64,000 nucleotides of DNA from Theristus sp. LFF4_11 (lineage: Eukaryota > Nematoda > Chromadorea > Monhysterida > Xyalidae). The notes beneath the pieces are model-generated. The model was not told where the DNA came from. It saw only the letters and a program-made list of their open reading frames with translations, and searched no databases. A program made the position numbers and the translations under genes. The stretch is from assembly GCA_030248135.1 (NCBI GenBank), contig JASANC010005762.1, forward strand, positions 62,001 through 126,000, read 5' to 3'. Shown piece by piece: positions 47,518 through 58,800 of this stretch. Numbering within the stretch: position 1 is the stretch's first letter; each line of letters opens with the position of its first letter.

Positions 47518-48292
47518 CAGTCGGACTGGATAATTTCGGGCATTAGCTGATTGGCTGGTGCGTTACCGTAATCAGATTCAAACGCAGGCCGTTCAAATTG
47601 CACTTTGCTTTTTTAAAATTTTTAATTTTTGAGTGTTTGTGTTGATGAATGTTTGAATTTTCAATGGACAAAACTTGTTTGTGATTTATGAAATGCAGAA
47701 AATCAAAAAAGTTTGAGGCGAATTATTTTTTTCAGAAAAAAGAACGACGACGACGGTGACAAATGTAAATTAAAATTTGGCCATGAAAGCTGCTGTTCTG
47801 TATTGTTAAACTGCAACAAATTGTCTATAAACAGTTCAAAGATGCAGAAAAACTAATAACGCTGTTTCCAAAGGCACAAATTCATTTTCCGAAAAAGAAC
47901 GACGGCGACGGCAACGACGACAACTAAAAATGTTGTTGTGTTTGATTTTTAATTGAAAATTTTGTTCATGATGATTTGTTTTGTGGGAAAAATTTGAAAA
48001 GCAATTGGTTTTCAAACGAATATTCACTTTCCGAGCTTCGAGAGCGCATCACCGTCGCCGTCGTTCTTTTTTCTAAAAAAAAAAATTCGCCTTAAAATGT
48101 ACTTTTTTGATGTTTCTGTATTTTATAAATAATGAACAAGTTTTGCCCGTTAAAAATCCAAACATCAACACAATCACTCAAAAATTGAAAATTTAAAAAA
48201 AGCAAAGTGCAATTTGAATGGCCCGCGTTTGAATCTGATTACGGTAACGCACCAGCCAATCAGCTAATGCCCGAAATTATCCAGTCCGACTA
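47518..48292. mobile_element. Fold-back element, about 0.78 kb, arms about 240 bp
   Basis: Left end CAGTCGGACTGGATAATTTC, right end GAAATTATCCAGTCCGACT. The complementarity continues inward: ATTAGCTGATTGGCTGGTGC / GCACCAGCCAATCAGCTAAT, TGCACTTTGCTTTTTT / AAAAAAGCAAAGTGCA, GAACGACGACGACGG / CCGTCGCCGTCGTTC. Its CAGTCG end and GCTGATTGG motif resemble the short palindromic MITEs. Non-coding. Lies between the 3' ends of the MGQS and elevenin-like genes. Confidence 0.85.
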
Positions 48293-48299
48293 TAGTATG

Positions 48300-48510
48300 A
48301 TATTTTCTTCTTGTCCCGCAACTCAATGCGCGCATAGATAGGTAAACAGTTTCATGGATGACGCTGGAATTCAAAATTGGTAAAGTGATCCGAGTCCCCT
48401 ACATAGGGCCGAGTCACTTAGGCGACTTTGAATTGCCACATAAAAATTGAAACTAGTTTTCTTTTCACGTCTGCACACGCATTCAGTCGCAGAACTAAAT
48501 TGATATATGA
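48300..48510 (+). repeat. Family F repeat, copy 4
   Basis: CTCAATGCGCGCATAGATAG, GACGCTGGAATTCAAAATTG, GTCCCCTACATAGGGCCGAG and TTTTCACGTCTGCACACGC follow the family order. It starts a few bases after the fold-back element. Confidence 0.65.
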
Positions 48511-48566
48511 AATACACAAAGTAAAACTGTTCCACATGTACAATCTCCATTTTCTTTTTTTTCTTT

Positions 48567-49002
48567 TTACCGCCGACACATCGGCGCATATGGATACCAT
48601 TTGCAACGAGCTCGCTTTGCTCGAATTCGGTTGTGCTGAATAACACCATCGAAAAGATCAACCCATGGTGAACGATGGAAGTCATCTGAAAAAAATAATT
48701 TATAGTGTAAAACATTACCGGTATTTGCAATAAATATGTTTCAGCACCGATTCTATCGGACAATGTAAACGAAACAAAAACAATATTGTTTCAAATCAAA
48801 GCTCGCCTCGCAGTCCACAAATTAGTACTGGTGAGTTTTTGACTGGCGGCCTGACAAAATTTAAAAAAGTAAAAACCAATACAGGTTTACCTTGCTGCAT
48901 CACAAAGAAATCATCTTGTGTCCGACAAATGTCGAAAAGATTCATTTGGCCAAAACAAAGGATGACCAACAACGTGAGCACTTTTGTGCAAATCATTTTC
49001 AT
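48567..49002 (-). CDS. Elevenin-like neuropeptide precursor
   Basis: Two exons, 48891-49002 and 48567-48685 (TAA), with GTAAAC donor and TTTTTTTCAG acceptor and agreeing phase; 76 aa. It opens with MKMICTKVLTLLVILCFGQ, a clear signal peptide. After a spacer (FHRSPWVDLFDGV, IQHNRIRA) a KR site releases the C-terminal ARCKWYPYAPMCRR. C-x2-[FY]-x-[FY]-x-P-x-C-R is the signature of elevenin (Aplysia L11 peptide: C-T-R-F-V-F-A-P-P-C-R); the C. elegans relative is SNET-1. The two cysteines would form one disulfide ring. Unlike typical elevenins, the ring peptide sits at the precursor's end rather than just after the signal peptide, and the usual Gly after Arg is replaced by Arg-stop. Length and secretory layout strongly support a peptide hormone; the family name is inferred. 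Confidence 0.75.
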
Positions 49003-49827
49003 AGAAATGTTTCCTTAAACTTTCAGCCAGCACGAGCAGCAACCAGCAACGGCGGTTTTGCTTAAAAAAGTTTACCATTTAGAAATGTTTCAGTCAAACG
49101 TCATTCCAAATAATAAAAAAAACACCACTCATTTCGAAAACCTCTTTGCAGATATAAGATAACAAAAACACCAGGAAATTAAATGAAGACACGCTGAGCA
49201 CTGTCAGTGCCCGTGTGAGCCTGATGTTCCCTGCCAGCCTGATGGCCTTAACGGGTGTCGACTGCAAAAGCCGGTAAAACCAGCAACGGTAGCTGAAAAA
49301 TTACCATGTGTGGCCACCCGCAGTTTCAGAATCCTGCGATTTTTGTGTTAATGGATTTTTTTACGTGTGACGGCGTCAAGTAACAAAAGTTAGACATCTA
49401 GGTCAATTTCATTGTTTGGAGGGAGGATTGGTGAATAAATGCGCTAAATGTTCTTTTGCGATGTACATTTCGTGGTTTAACTGCATGCCATCACTGCAGA
49501 CAGTGGTTGTTCCTGAAAGCAGAAACCCATATAAAACACATCGAGCGAAAGAAACCATTTTATTGTACTTTTTTACAAGCGCTTAATCACACAAATAATT
49601 CCGATACTCCATTTTTCTTGAACTGATTTGATTTCACACTGGCGATAAAGTCATCATCACTGATCAACATTAGCAAAGATACGTAGTCTATCAAACGATA
49701 TCACAGTGCCGTCCTAAATCCATTTTTGTCCATCATTAACACAAGAGACAAGAAACCAAAACCACACCAATCAAGACCCAAATAAAACAACGTTCGCGTG
49801 ATACTCTATCGATCCCACCCACACAAA
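49003..49827. other. Divergent upstream region of elevenin-like and PDZ genes
   Basis: 825 bp, non-coding, AT-rich, probably containing both promoters. No TATA box or transcription-factor site can be assigned with confidence. Confidence 0.4.
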
Positions 49828-52722
49828 ATGGCCAACAGCAAAGAAAAAACGAAACCGGTTGGTTTCGAACAGAATTTCGTTTCATTTGGAGCATCCGTTT
49901 GTTGGGGCATCACAGTTTTAACTCTGTTTTTGGTGCGCGTATGCAGCAGTTGAACACAAAGCTCTATTGCCTGTTCAGTCAAACGTGTCGCACCGAAATG
50001 ACGTCATTTGCTTGTTATGCACAGCAAGTCTCAGTCAAACCATCACTTAGGCTGGTCCCTTCTCCACAAAAGTGAGAAAAAACGGAATTTCTGGTGTCTG
50101 CACCAAACAAGCTTTCAAGCCAAATGACGTTTCTGACTGACACGTGTTTGAATAAAAAAATGCACGACACACGCACAGCGAACGCCGACGGCGCTGACAC
50201 TGTCGGTCGTGTTGGTGAAACGGCCCGATGAACCGCTCGGCCTTGTGCCCGATGAGCGACTGGTGGTCACCGGAATACAAATGAATTCGCCCGCCAGTGG
50301 TCACGTGCAGACTGGTAAGATGAATAATCAATCGTTAGTGGACAAGTCAAGCAACGTGTCCTTAGCTAATAATACCGCATCATTGGCCAGCGATGGATCC
50401 GGACATCGAAAGGAGATTTTTTCTATGTTCGTTTGCTTGGTGTTTTGTTTGCAGGTGACCTGATCACTGCGGTGAATGGGCATGCCGTGCTGACGCAAGA
50501 TCAACTATTGTACTGGCTAGAGCGTTCGTCCGATGTTTATGTGGTTCGTTAAGAGTTGTAATGATTATGTCAGAAATGTCGATACTTGGAATAAGTGCAA
50601 GTCGGTGTCAGATCGTCATGTCATGTCAGATCGAAATGAACATGACACTGAAATACAATCCCTATTGTCATAAATCGTGCGTTGTTCTCAATTCAAAAGG
50701 CGCTCGAATTGAAACGCAAACTCACTCGCGCAACCGCCTTGCCGCCGGAGCGAGAGCGTCTGTTCGAACGCCAAGAGGGATACGTGCACAGAGTGGTGAC
50801 GCTGTGCTGGTCGGCGAAGGCAAAGATGAAGCTCGGACTGCACGTGAAAGAGATCAACAGCAAGGTTTCTTTGTGGTTGAAATAATCTGATATTAGCCGT
50901 GTTTCGGAACTAATGTCGTGCCGTTTGTTGGGAGTCGTCAAATCACCCAAGTCTAAACTCTATAACAGATCAAACTACTGTAGCTGATTGGTTGGTGATC
51001 ACTTGTTGCCTGCATTTTGCGCAGACATTGCTGTTAAGGCGGAGTTTGGTTTGCACAGAATGCACACATCCACGTGATCGCCAACCAATCAGCTAATTGG
51101 ATATGTTATAGAGTCAGACTGTAAACGCCCTGGATCTCTCGCCGAATTTCTCAGGTGCTCGTGTGCCAGATCGAGCCCGGTTCACTGACGGCGTTGACGT
51201 TACGCGTCGGCGATCGCATCATCGACGTCAATGGGACGCCCGTGTGCAGTCGTGTCGCGGCCAGAGATCTGATTCTGGCGATTCTCGCGCGCGGCATGCC
51301 CGTCTCGATGATCGTCGAACGCCCGACCACCGTGAGGACGCTCGATCAAGTGCTGAAGTTGGTGTCGGTATTTTATCTCTGGCTCTCGTCTGATCTTTGC
51401 ACGGTATTGATTGATTATCACGTGTCACTTTAAAAAAATCTGGTCAAAAAGAACGCTAACTTAGCAAACGTTAGTAATCCGCCACCCGCTACATACAAGC
51501 GATAAATACTGCCAATGACAACCAAGCTAACCAATTCATAGTCTTACGGAGCAGCGTTTTTTGTTGCCAATCGATCTTACTCCGCTTTTTGCTTTTTTGT
51601 CGTTAGTTCCGACCGGTCGATAACCGAGGAAAAAGGGATCATGTACAGAGTGATCCAAAAAAAACTACACGATAAGAATTGGCTCTGGCTCGCCAACGAG
51701 TGAACGGTTTGGGCTGAAATGTTAACCAAACATCACGCATAGCTTTTTATTTTTTTCATTCAGAATAATCGCGACGAACACCGTGCAGACGGTCGAGACG
51801 AAGCAATCGGCGCAGCCAGCGGATGTGATTCTGATTGTGAACCAGGCACGACGACGCCACGATCTGACGAAAAATCAGCCACCACCGAAGGGCATCACAC
51901 GACAACCGCCGCAACAAAAACAACAAAAACAACAACAACAATCACAACACCAAGAACCACCGCAACATGCTACTAGTGACGCATCACACAGCGGCAGTAT
52001 AACGACGAAATGCGCAACGACGTCCATGATGGAGAAAACAGAGCGTGAACGTGCGTTTTAGCCGTGATATTCTTATACCGTATTACCTCTAATAAACCCC
52101 CATGGGGGTTTATTTCTTCAGCGACTTCTGGGGGTGGGGGTTTATTTTTGGTGGGGGGGGGTTTATTTGGAAACCATTTTTAGGGGTGGGCAAAAAGGCA
52201 AAAATACCTTCCATGGCAGGAAGGAAGTCGCAGAAACTTCTACTCTACATAGAAATTTCCTTTTACAACAGCCTTTTGTAATGAAATTACTATTAACTCA
52301 TCCATTTGGGGCCTTTGGTAGCACAATTTCATCATTTTCACTGCAACCAGCCACTGAATTCGCTGGGTATGTGTTTCAAACAGGTTTCCAATAATCCCCC
52401 ATGGGGGATTATTTGGGGGGGAGATTATTTGAAAACTTGTCGAGGGGGTGGGGGTTTATTTTGGGGGGGGGGGTTTAATTTTGGGGGGAGGTTAATAGAG
52501 GTAATACGGTATCTGTCTAACAACCGAACGAGCTTCAGCGTTTTTACTAACAACCTATCAGTGTTACTTTTTCCAAACTCAGATTCGTTGTGGAAACTAG
52601 TTTCTGTTACAGCCAAGGGACGTGTGCGCATTGCCCCGAATCCAACGTTCGTTCAGATACAAACCGACGTCGAAAGTGAGAAGATCCACCTTTTACGGCA
52701 TATTGGCAAGCGACATAATTGA
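49828..52722 (+). CDS. Two-PDZ-domain adaptor protein
   Basis: Exons 49828-49857, 50179-50314, 50455-50540, 50700-50864, 51155-51357, then 51764 onward, all in agreeing phase. PDZ1 (about 15-84) shows EPLGLV as carboxylate-binding loop and TGDLITAVNG. PDZ2 (about 112-195) shows KLGLHV, RVGDRIIDVNG and ARDLILAIL. A Gln/Pro-rich tail follows. Two endings are possible: reading through to a stop at 52059-52061 (305 aa), or splicing at 52044 (GAGC|GTGAAC) to an exon 52613-52722 ending in RHIGKRHN-stop. The second exon has an excellent acceptor and protein-like content, and would place a transposon in the last intron. Divergent paired PDZ proteins of this kind are common in nematodes; the binding partner is unknown. 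Confidence 0.8.
50958..51123. repeat. Palindromic MITE copy (PDZ-gene intron)
   Basis: ACTCTATAACAGATC at the left and GTTATAGAGTCAGACTGT at the right; inner arms AGCTGATTGGTTGGTGATCA and GTGATCGCCAACCAATCAGC. The loop carries TTTGCGCAGA and GGTTTGCACAGA. Confidence 0.75.
52076..52511. mobile_element. TA-flanked C/G-tract transposon, family B, copy 3
   Basis: Inverted orientation relative to 27015-27468: TACCGTATTACCTCTAATAA at the left, TTAATAGAGGTAATACGGTA at the right, and the CCTTCCATGGCAGGAAGGAA core. It begins only 15 bp after the first possible stop of the PDZ gene and supplies AATAAA at its very edge. Confidence 0.8.
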
Positions 52723-54190
52723 CGACTATGATTACAGACAAAAATTAGAGATTCATTATTGATTGAGAGAACAAATTCCCGACCAGACATTTGTAATTGA
52801 GTCACATCTTATGACATGGCGTTACTTTAAAAATGTGATCACGAAATTCATATCTAGTCAAAAGATAAAAGGAAGGTTTTTAATGTCTGCAGTACCTACA
52901 ATGTGTTGGTAAAAATTTCAAGAATGTACAATAGTTTGTTTTCGAGGCAGAGTTGTTCCAGAGCTGGGGGTTGGGGGGGGGGGCGATATAGATAGCTGGA
53001 GCAAATTTTCCAGATAGACAGCTGCAAAATTTTGGGGGGGGGGCGCGGGGGGTGGGGCATGTGACTTTGAAGGGGGGCCGGTCAAAATGTTGAAGTTAGA
53101 TAGCTAAAACGCTGAAAAGCGATAAAAAACTGCTAAATACTGCTTAAAAATATCTTAAAAATTTAAGTTCAAACGCCTATTTTACTTAAAATTAGCAAAA
53201 TTTCCAAGAATTTCAAGCAAAAATAGTCAATTTTGGTCAAAAATTGACTCACTTTATGTCTTCGAAGACAAATTTTTTTCGATAGATAGCTGGCTGAGAA
53301 AATTTTTTGAATAGATAATAGCTGAGTCGAAAAAACTTCTCTGATAGAGATAGATTGGAAAATTTTGGGGAGGGGGCTACCAGTTGAATAGTAGCTTAAT
53401 TGAATTCCAACCCCAACCCCATGACTTGACTTAGCGCGTCGATCCGCCATAGTTGTTCTAGAGCTGGGGAGTTGGGGGGATATATCTGATAGATAGCTGG
53501 AGCAAATTTTCCAGATAGATAGCTGCAAAATTTTGGGGGGGGCGCGGGGGGCCATGTGACTTGTTGGGGGGGGGCGGTCAAAATTTTGAAATTAGATAGA
53601 TAGATAGCTAAAACAAAAAAAAACAGCTGAATAATGCTTAAAATACGCAAAAAAACAAGTATAAACGCGTATTCTACCTAAAATTAGCAAATTTTTCAAG
53701 AATTTCGAGCAAAAATGGTCAATTTTGGTCAAAAATTGACTTACTTTATGTTTTCGAAGACAAAAATTTTCAGATAGATAGCTGGCTGGGAATTTTTTTC
53801 AGATAGATAAATAGCTGAGCCGAAATAGATTCGGACGTCGGAGGAAAATTTTCATAAAAGTTTTAAAAGCCAAAATACAATTTTTAGGCTAATTTAGTTC
53901 TGGAAAATACAATATTTGAACTCAGCGGGCAGCGCGTCAGCGAATAGGTTTGAATGCATCCAATTTTTCTCGATCATCAATTTTTTTCTGGTACGATACC
54001 ATTGAAAAAAACTTCAAATAAAAAAAATTATTTGTTTTTAAATAAAAATCGGGATTTTTTACTTTTTTCCAACGGCTGCGGCGACGCGACACGCACACAA
54101 CAATAAAGCGGACAACATTTTCCAATAAAAATGCTCGAATGCCGTCGGTTTTCATTCAGTTTCAGTAATATAAATTGAGATAAGTTTTTA
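52723..54190. mobile_element. Degraded hAT-type MITE copies in tandem (52945-53400 and 53446-53840)
   Basis: Two same-orientation copies begin with GAGTTGTTCCAGAGCTGGGG and CATAGTTGTTCTAGAGCTGG and contain the repeated AGATAGATAGCTGG, TTTTGGTCAAAAATTGACT and GTCTTCGAAGACAAA found in 11588-12066. Their right ends are lost, so no target duplication can be read. A further fragment lies at 54365-54425. No gene otherwise seen in this stretch. Confidence 0.6.
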
Positions 54191-54655
54191 ATGGCTCTTG
54201 TGACGATTCAACGATCGCCGTCGCCGCCTGAAACTCCTGAGGACGAAGAGGATCGATCGTTTATTGCGGTGCGGTTTTTCATTCATTGTTGGTTTAGGTT
54301 AGGAGGCGGGGCGGGGGCAAAATTTTGATTCACAGTTAATGTGTGCATTTGTGATTGATGTGTGCAAAATTTGGGGGGGGCGGTCAAAATTTTAGAATTA
54401 GATAGCTAAAACGCTGAAAAGCGATCAAGACACTTAAATGATGCTGAAAATACGCTAAAAACTATGGTGCATGCTAGAATCAAATGCCAAAACTCACCAA
54501 TTGCGCATGTTTTGCAGGATGACTGTAAATGGCTGGGTGAAAATCGGAACCGTTTCGCACATTTCATAACGCTTGTTTGAAGTTTTCATTTTCTATCACA
54601 TTTGAAGCAAGCCCCCGCCCGCCCCCCCCCCGATTTCGGAAAGGGAAAACCTAAG

Positions 54656-54978
54656 GTACAAAACTCCGGTGGGTTTTAGGGAACGGACGGCCTATCATCC
54701 CGTAGAACCAATACCCTCGTCACATGAGGGGGGCAGCGTCTGATCCCCGCTGTGTCCTGGTGGCACCACTGCACCAGTGATTTCAGCTCGATTTCGGATT
54801 CGGCTGCGATCGCCATATCCCCGAAGGGCAGCGAATCCAAAAGTTTTTGAAAACCAGTGTAGTTATTTGAGTGGAGAGCTACTCTGGCGGCAGTGTGTCA
54901 TCCTCCGTGGGGTATCGAACCCATCACCTTCTGGGCTGAAGTCGAACGTGCTAACTGCTGACCACCGAGCCACAGAGG
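54656..54978 (-). repeat. tRNA-derived SINE, family B
   Basis: The first 77 nt (54902-54978, minus) fold like a tRNA: acceptor arms CCTCTGT / ACGGAGG pair with one G-U; A box TGGCTCGGTGGTCAGCAG, B box GGGTTCGATACCCC. The unrelated body continues to about 54656 (CTGCCCTTCGGGGATATGGC). An isolated functional tRNA would not carry this body; it lies in an intron of the weak model at 54191. Confidence 0.75.
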
Positions 54979-55330
54979 GGACATTTTTCAAGCAACCAAG
55001 AAATTTTTAGACACAACACGCTTTTAAAAAAACTGACTGCTAAGCGGAAAGAAACCTTCAAAAAATGTTAGAAAGAAACAGCGTTGTTGTATTATTTAGT
55101 GTGGCTGTTGCCCAAAATCTTGGATTTCCGACTTGTTTTCAGACCGATGGAGTGAGTGTGGAATGTCACGACTCAGTGGGCGGCGGCAACGAAGTCGCCC
55201 GCGCCATCTGTGGTGGCAGTCAGCGCAGTTCGGTGTTTCGACACGGAAGGTTCGACGTTTTGGTTGAAAAGTTCTATTTTGCTGTGTTTTTTATTTTTTG
55301 TTCGTTCATTTTCCCCAGTCTGCACTGACC

Positions 55331-55698
55331 CATAGTTGTTCCAGATCTGAGGTTGGGAAGGGGCAATATAATAGTTGGGCTGGAACTAGATGCTAAAACG
55401 TCATAAAGCGATGAAACAGCTAAACAATGACTAAAATACGCTACAATTAAGTATAGACTTGTATTTTACCTACAATTAGCGAATTGTCCAGGAATTTCGA
55501 GCAAAAACGGTCATTGGTCAAAATTGGCTTATTTTTCGTCTTCGAAGACAGAATTTTTCAGACAGCTGTCTGGCCTAAAATTATTTTAAGATCGATAACA
55601 GCTGAGCAAAAAAACTCAGACAGAGATAGATTCAAAATTTTTGGCCCCCATGGCCCCAACCCCCCCCCCCCAGCCCCCTCCCCCCTGGAACAACTATG
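55331..55698. mobile_element. hAT-type MITE (CATAGTTGTTC ends), copy with intact ends
   Basis: Ends CATAGTTGTTCCAG and CTGGAACAACTATG are perfect 14-bp inverted repeats, with exact 8-bp target duplications CACTGACC at 55323-55330 and 55699-55706. Interior shared with 11588-12066 (GTCTTCGAAGACA, AGATAGATTC). Perfect ends suggest a young insertion. Confidence 0.95.
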
Positions 55699-55814
55699 CA
55701 CTGACCATATCCGAGCGACAAGGACCGCGGCGGAGGTTTGCCGCAATATGTATATAGTATCTTTGTTTAGAACAAACCTGTCACTGTTTTTGCAGAACGC
55801 AGAGCAATTTTTGA

Positions 55815-58800
55815 ATTGCAGTGACACGAACGAATGTGTCGGGGTTGGTTGAAATTAAAAAGTTGAACACCCCATTTCTGGCTAAATGTGTTCTCTTGCA
55901 ACTCCGTTCGCATTTTTTTCTTTTTTTTCTTTTTTATGTGCGAAAAGTGACAGGTTTGAACAAACATACTGTGCATCACAACCGTCGCAGGGTTATGCTA
56001 CTGTATCCAAGGCTGCATGGCTATTGTGTGTTGATAAGCAAGCAGATATAGACCTCTGAACAGCCTAAAAAAACATAGTGTCAAACCAAAACTGAACTTG
56101 AATTGGGGACAGGAAGGCGAGACGAAACAGCAACGACATTGCTTAATTGCTGAAAATGGTCGAAAGTTTGTGATACAAACTTTCATTTGCATCTCTGTTG
56201 AGCCTGAGCGTGTGGCAGTTTGAAAAAAAGTCCAAGGTTACAACTATAGTTGAGTTTCTCCCCGCTTGTCTACTCATTAATGCTGATCACTTATAATTGC
56301 TAAGATCGCTTGGTTTAAAAACTATATGAGCACGTTTTCTTGCATTTATTTGTCACCATCTTATGCGATTATAATACTTTTTGTCGTTTCAGCGTTGTTG
56401 TTGTTTTTACATCAGAAAACTTCTCCGCACGCCTTATAGTTTAATTGCTGAATTTTTCTAGTACTGCTACGCACACATTTTTAAAGTCATTACTCATCAT
56501 TTAAACACATCATGGAAATGTTTGTTTCTTTACTGCAGTTATTCACTGCAACATGTGCTAAAACAAGACTTTTTTCTTATGGAGTTTTTGGTATTTGGTT
56601 GTTCACTAAGAAAATGCAAAAAAATCGGAGATGCTTTTTCTATAAATCGTAGTAGTTTACCGTTTTGATTGCGCGTGCAAGTACGAACGGAATTTCAAGA
56701 TTTTTTCTCGATAATTTCAATTTCAAAGCGCAATTATTTCAAAAATTGTTTCTATACTTTTCCCGGTTTTTTCTTTACTTGTTTCTTACTGAACTCCATT
56801 TATCACTTGTTTTTCAACATAGAGCCGCTCGCTACCAAAGTTGCCAATGGAAAACGGAGAATACAAATGACACTTTTCAGGTGTTGCATTATTCAATGAC
56901 AAAAACAATTCCAATTTTGCGTTTCAATGCCGCCCACCCCCTCCCTTTCCCCGTTTGTCCCTTTTTGACCCGTCAACTGTTGTTTGTCACCTGAAAAAAA
57001 TTGTTTTCAGCACGCGAAATCGTCGAAAATTCCATCGTACGCCGATAGGAGCGTGGTTGCTCATTTTCCTGCATCAGTTTGCTCGCCCACCACTACTGTA
57101 TATTGTATTCTCTCTCTGTTTATGAAGCGAAACAGGTTTCGTCGCATCTATCCACCGTTTGTCTGATTGCACGGGAAAACTTTTTTGATTCGAGGAAATC
57201 GATTGAGTGTTTTTCAACCCGATAATTTTGGACGTTTGTTGAGCAGCACAACAACTACAGTCTCTCATTCACACTGTGTCTCTTGTTAATTTTTTTCGGT
57301 CCGGCGGTAATTTCATCAACAACTTAAATAAAATCCAGAACCAGTATTGTAGCTGTCTGTATTCATTTTGGTGGGACTTTTTTGAACTGTTCACGGGTTT
57401 TTTTCTCTCTCACTTTTCGTATGGCTTTTCAACGATGGCGTTTAGCGTTTGCGCGCATCCATTGCTGTTCTCGATTGTTGATTTTCGTTTTGTCGAGGAA
57501 TTATTATTTTCAGCTATTGCTCGCGTTTTTGCGACGATCATTGCAGCCGATGTGGTGACGCTGGCGTCTGTGAAAAAAATATGCGGTAAAAACCGGCGGA
57601 TTTAGCAAAACCTCTACAACAATGGGCTGAAGAATAAACTCCAATAAAGTTCAACTGTGTGCTGTTTGAGGCAACCTGAAACATTTGTTACCCCAAAATT
57701 CATTTTCAAAAAATGGCAGCAGCAGCGAATCGACTGGCACCGAAACGCCGCTGCACCGTTCCACTGGAAGCCCGGCGCCAAAATGTCACCGTTTCACGAC
57801 GGAACTATGCGTCTGCGGACAGCGTCGACAGCCGGGCGTGGAGGTTTTACTGAGTTTGTAGAAATTCTTTAGGAATTTGAGTGAAGTGATATTTGTTTCA
57901 GTTTTCTGACCTTCGGAGTTTTTGATTCTCTTTTTGTCTTTGTTCATTGTTGTCGGACTACTTGGGTGGTAATAACTGCATTTGCCTCGTAAATTTCAAT
58001 TTTTGTAAGTTATGGTGCATTCATGGATTTACAGCAGGAATTGCACAGCTAGCACTGAAATTGATCCTTCATGAACGCAAAAATATCATTGCGCGTCACT
58101 TGCAAGCGCTAATGATTTGCCATGAAGTCGTCACTGTTGAAGTCTATAATTACTATTTCATGAATATTTATCAAGCTGGTGTTACAGGGTTACAGGGTGC
58201 GTCTTGCAGAATTAGGATGCAATCACGGGCGATTTTTCGACGTTTTGGTTGATTCATTAGGTTTAAAAACTGTTCTTACCCATTCCATCTGTATGTAAAT
58301 GTCCTAAATCGTGGTCTTCTTTCTTTGTTCCCTAATTTTTGCATAATTAGCTGTTTCAATGTTGTCGTTTATCTGTTTGATTCATAGTCTCTCAAAGCAA
58401 AACTCATAAATTTCCGTTTGACCCTATTGCTGTGCGCGCGCGAAAAGCGAAAAAAGTGCGAGCGGTTTTTTTATCTAGCCATTTATCTCTCTGCTATAAA
58501 AACTACCGCATACTGACTTATTCTTAAGATTCTGATTGTATTATTTCTGCGATATATGGCGTCACATTTTTATAATTCTGCCTGTCTTGTCAATTTTCAT
58601 TTTGTCTCTCATCTCGCTCGTCAATGTTTGCCATTGAATCGCTCTCTGTTCTCTTTCAATGCGAAAAAAAGGCGATTTCGTTGAGAAAAACATTGGCATG
58701 GCAGTTATAAATTTCGTCAAACGCGCACACACATGCACATCTGAATGAAGTGTCATTTCTCATTATCGTAAAAAATTGCGGCCCTTCATGGATTTTCTTT

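Larger units (their letters stand above)
54191..55814 (+). pseudogene. Putative small gene with an exon split by a hAT MITE
   Basis: Model: 54191-54268 (starts MALVTIQRSPSPPETPEDEE), 55143-55256 (TDGVSVECHDSVGGG..., ending RHGRFD), an exon 55319-55735 whose 44 coding bases (SALT...ISERQGPRRR) are split after the fourth codon by the element 55331-55698, and 55796-55814 ending TQSNF-stop. Phases fit if the insertion is removed; with it, the frame runs into a stop within the MITE. No domain recognised; low-complexity, probably disordered. Either a broken gene or a polymorphic insertion in a real one, or the exon prediction is wrong. Confidence 0.35.

Noticed and set aside
54902..54978. Functional tRNA gene
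   Set aside because: The fold is tRNA-like, but a repeat body follows directly, as in a SINE, and the anticodon arm is imperfect.
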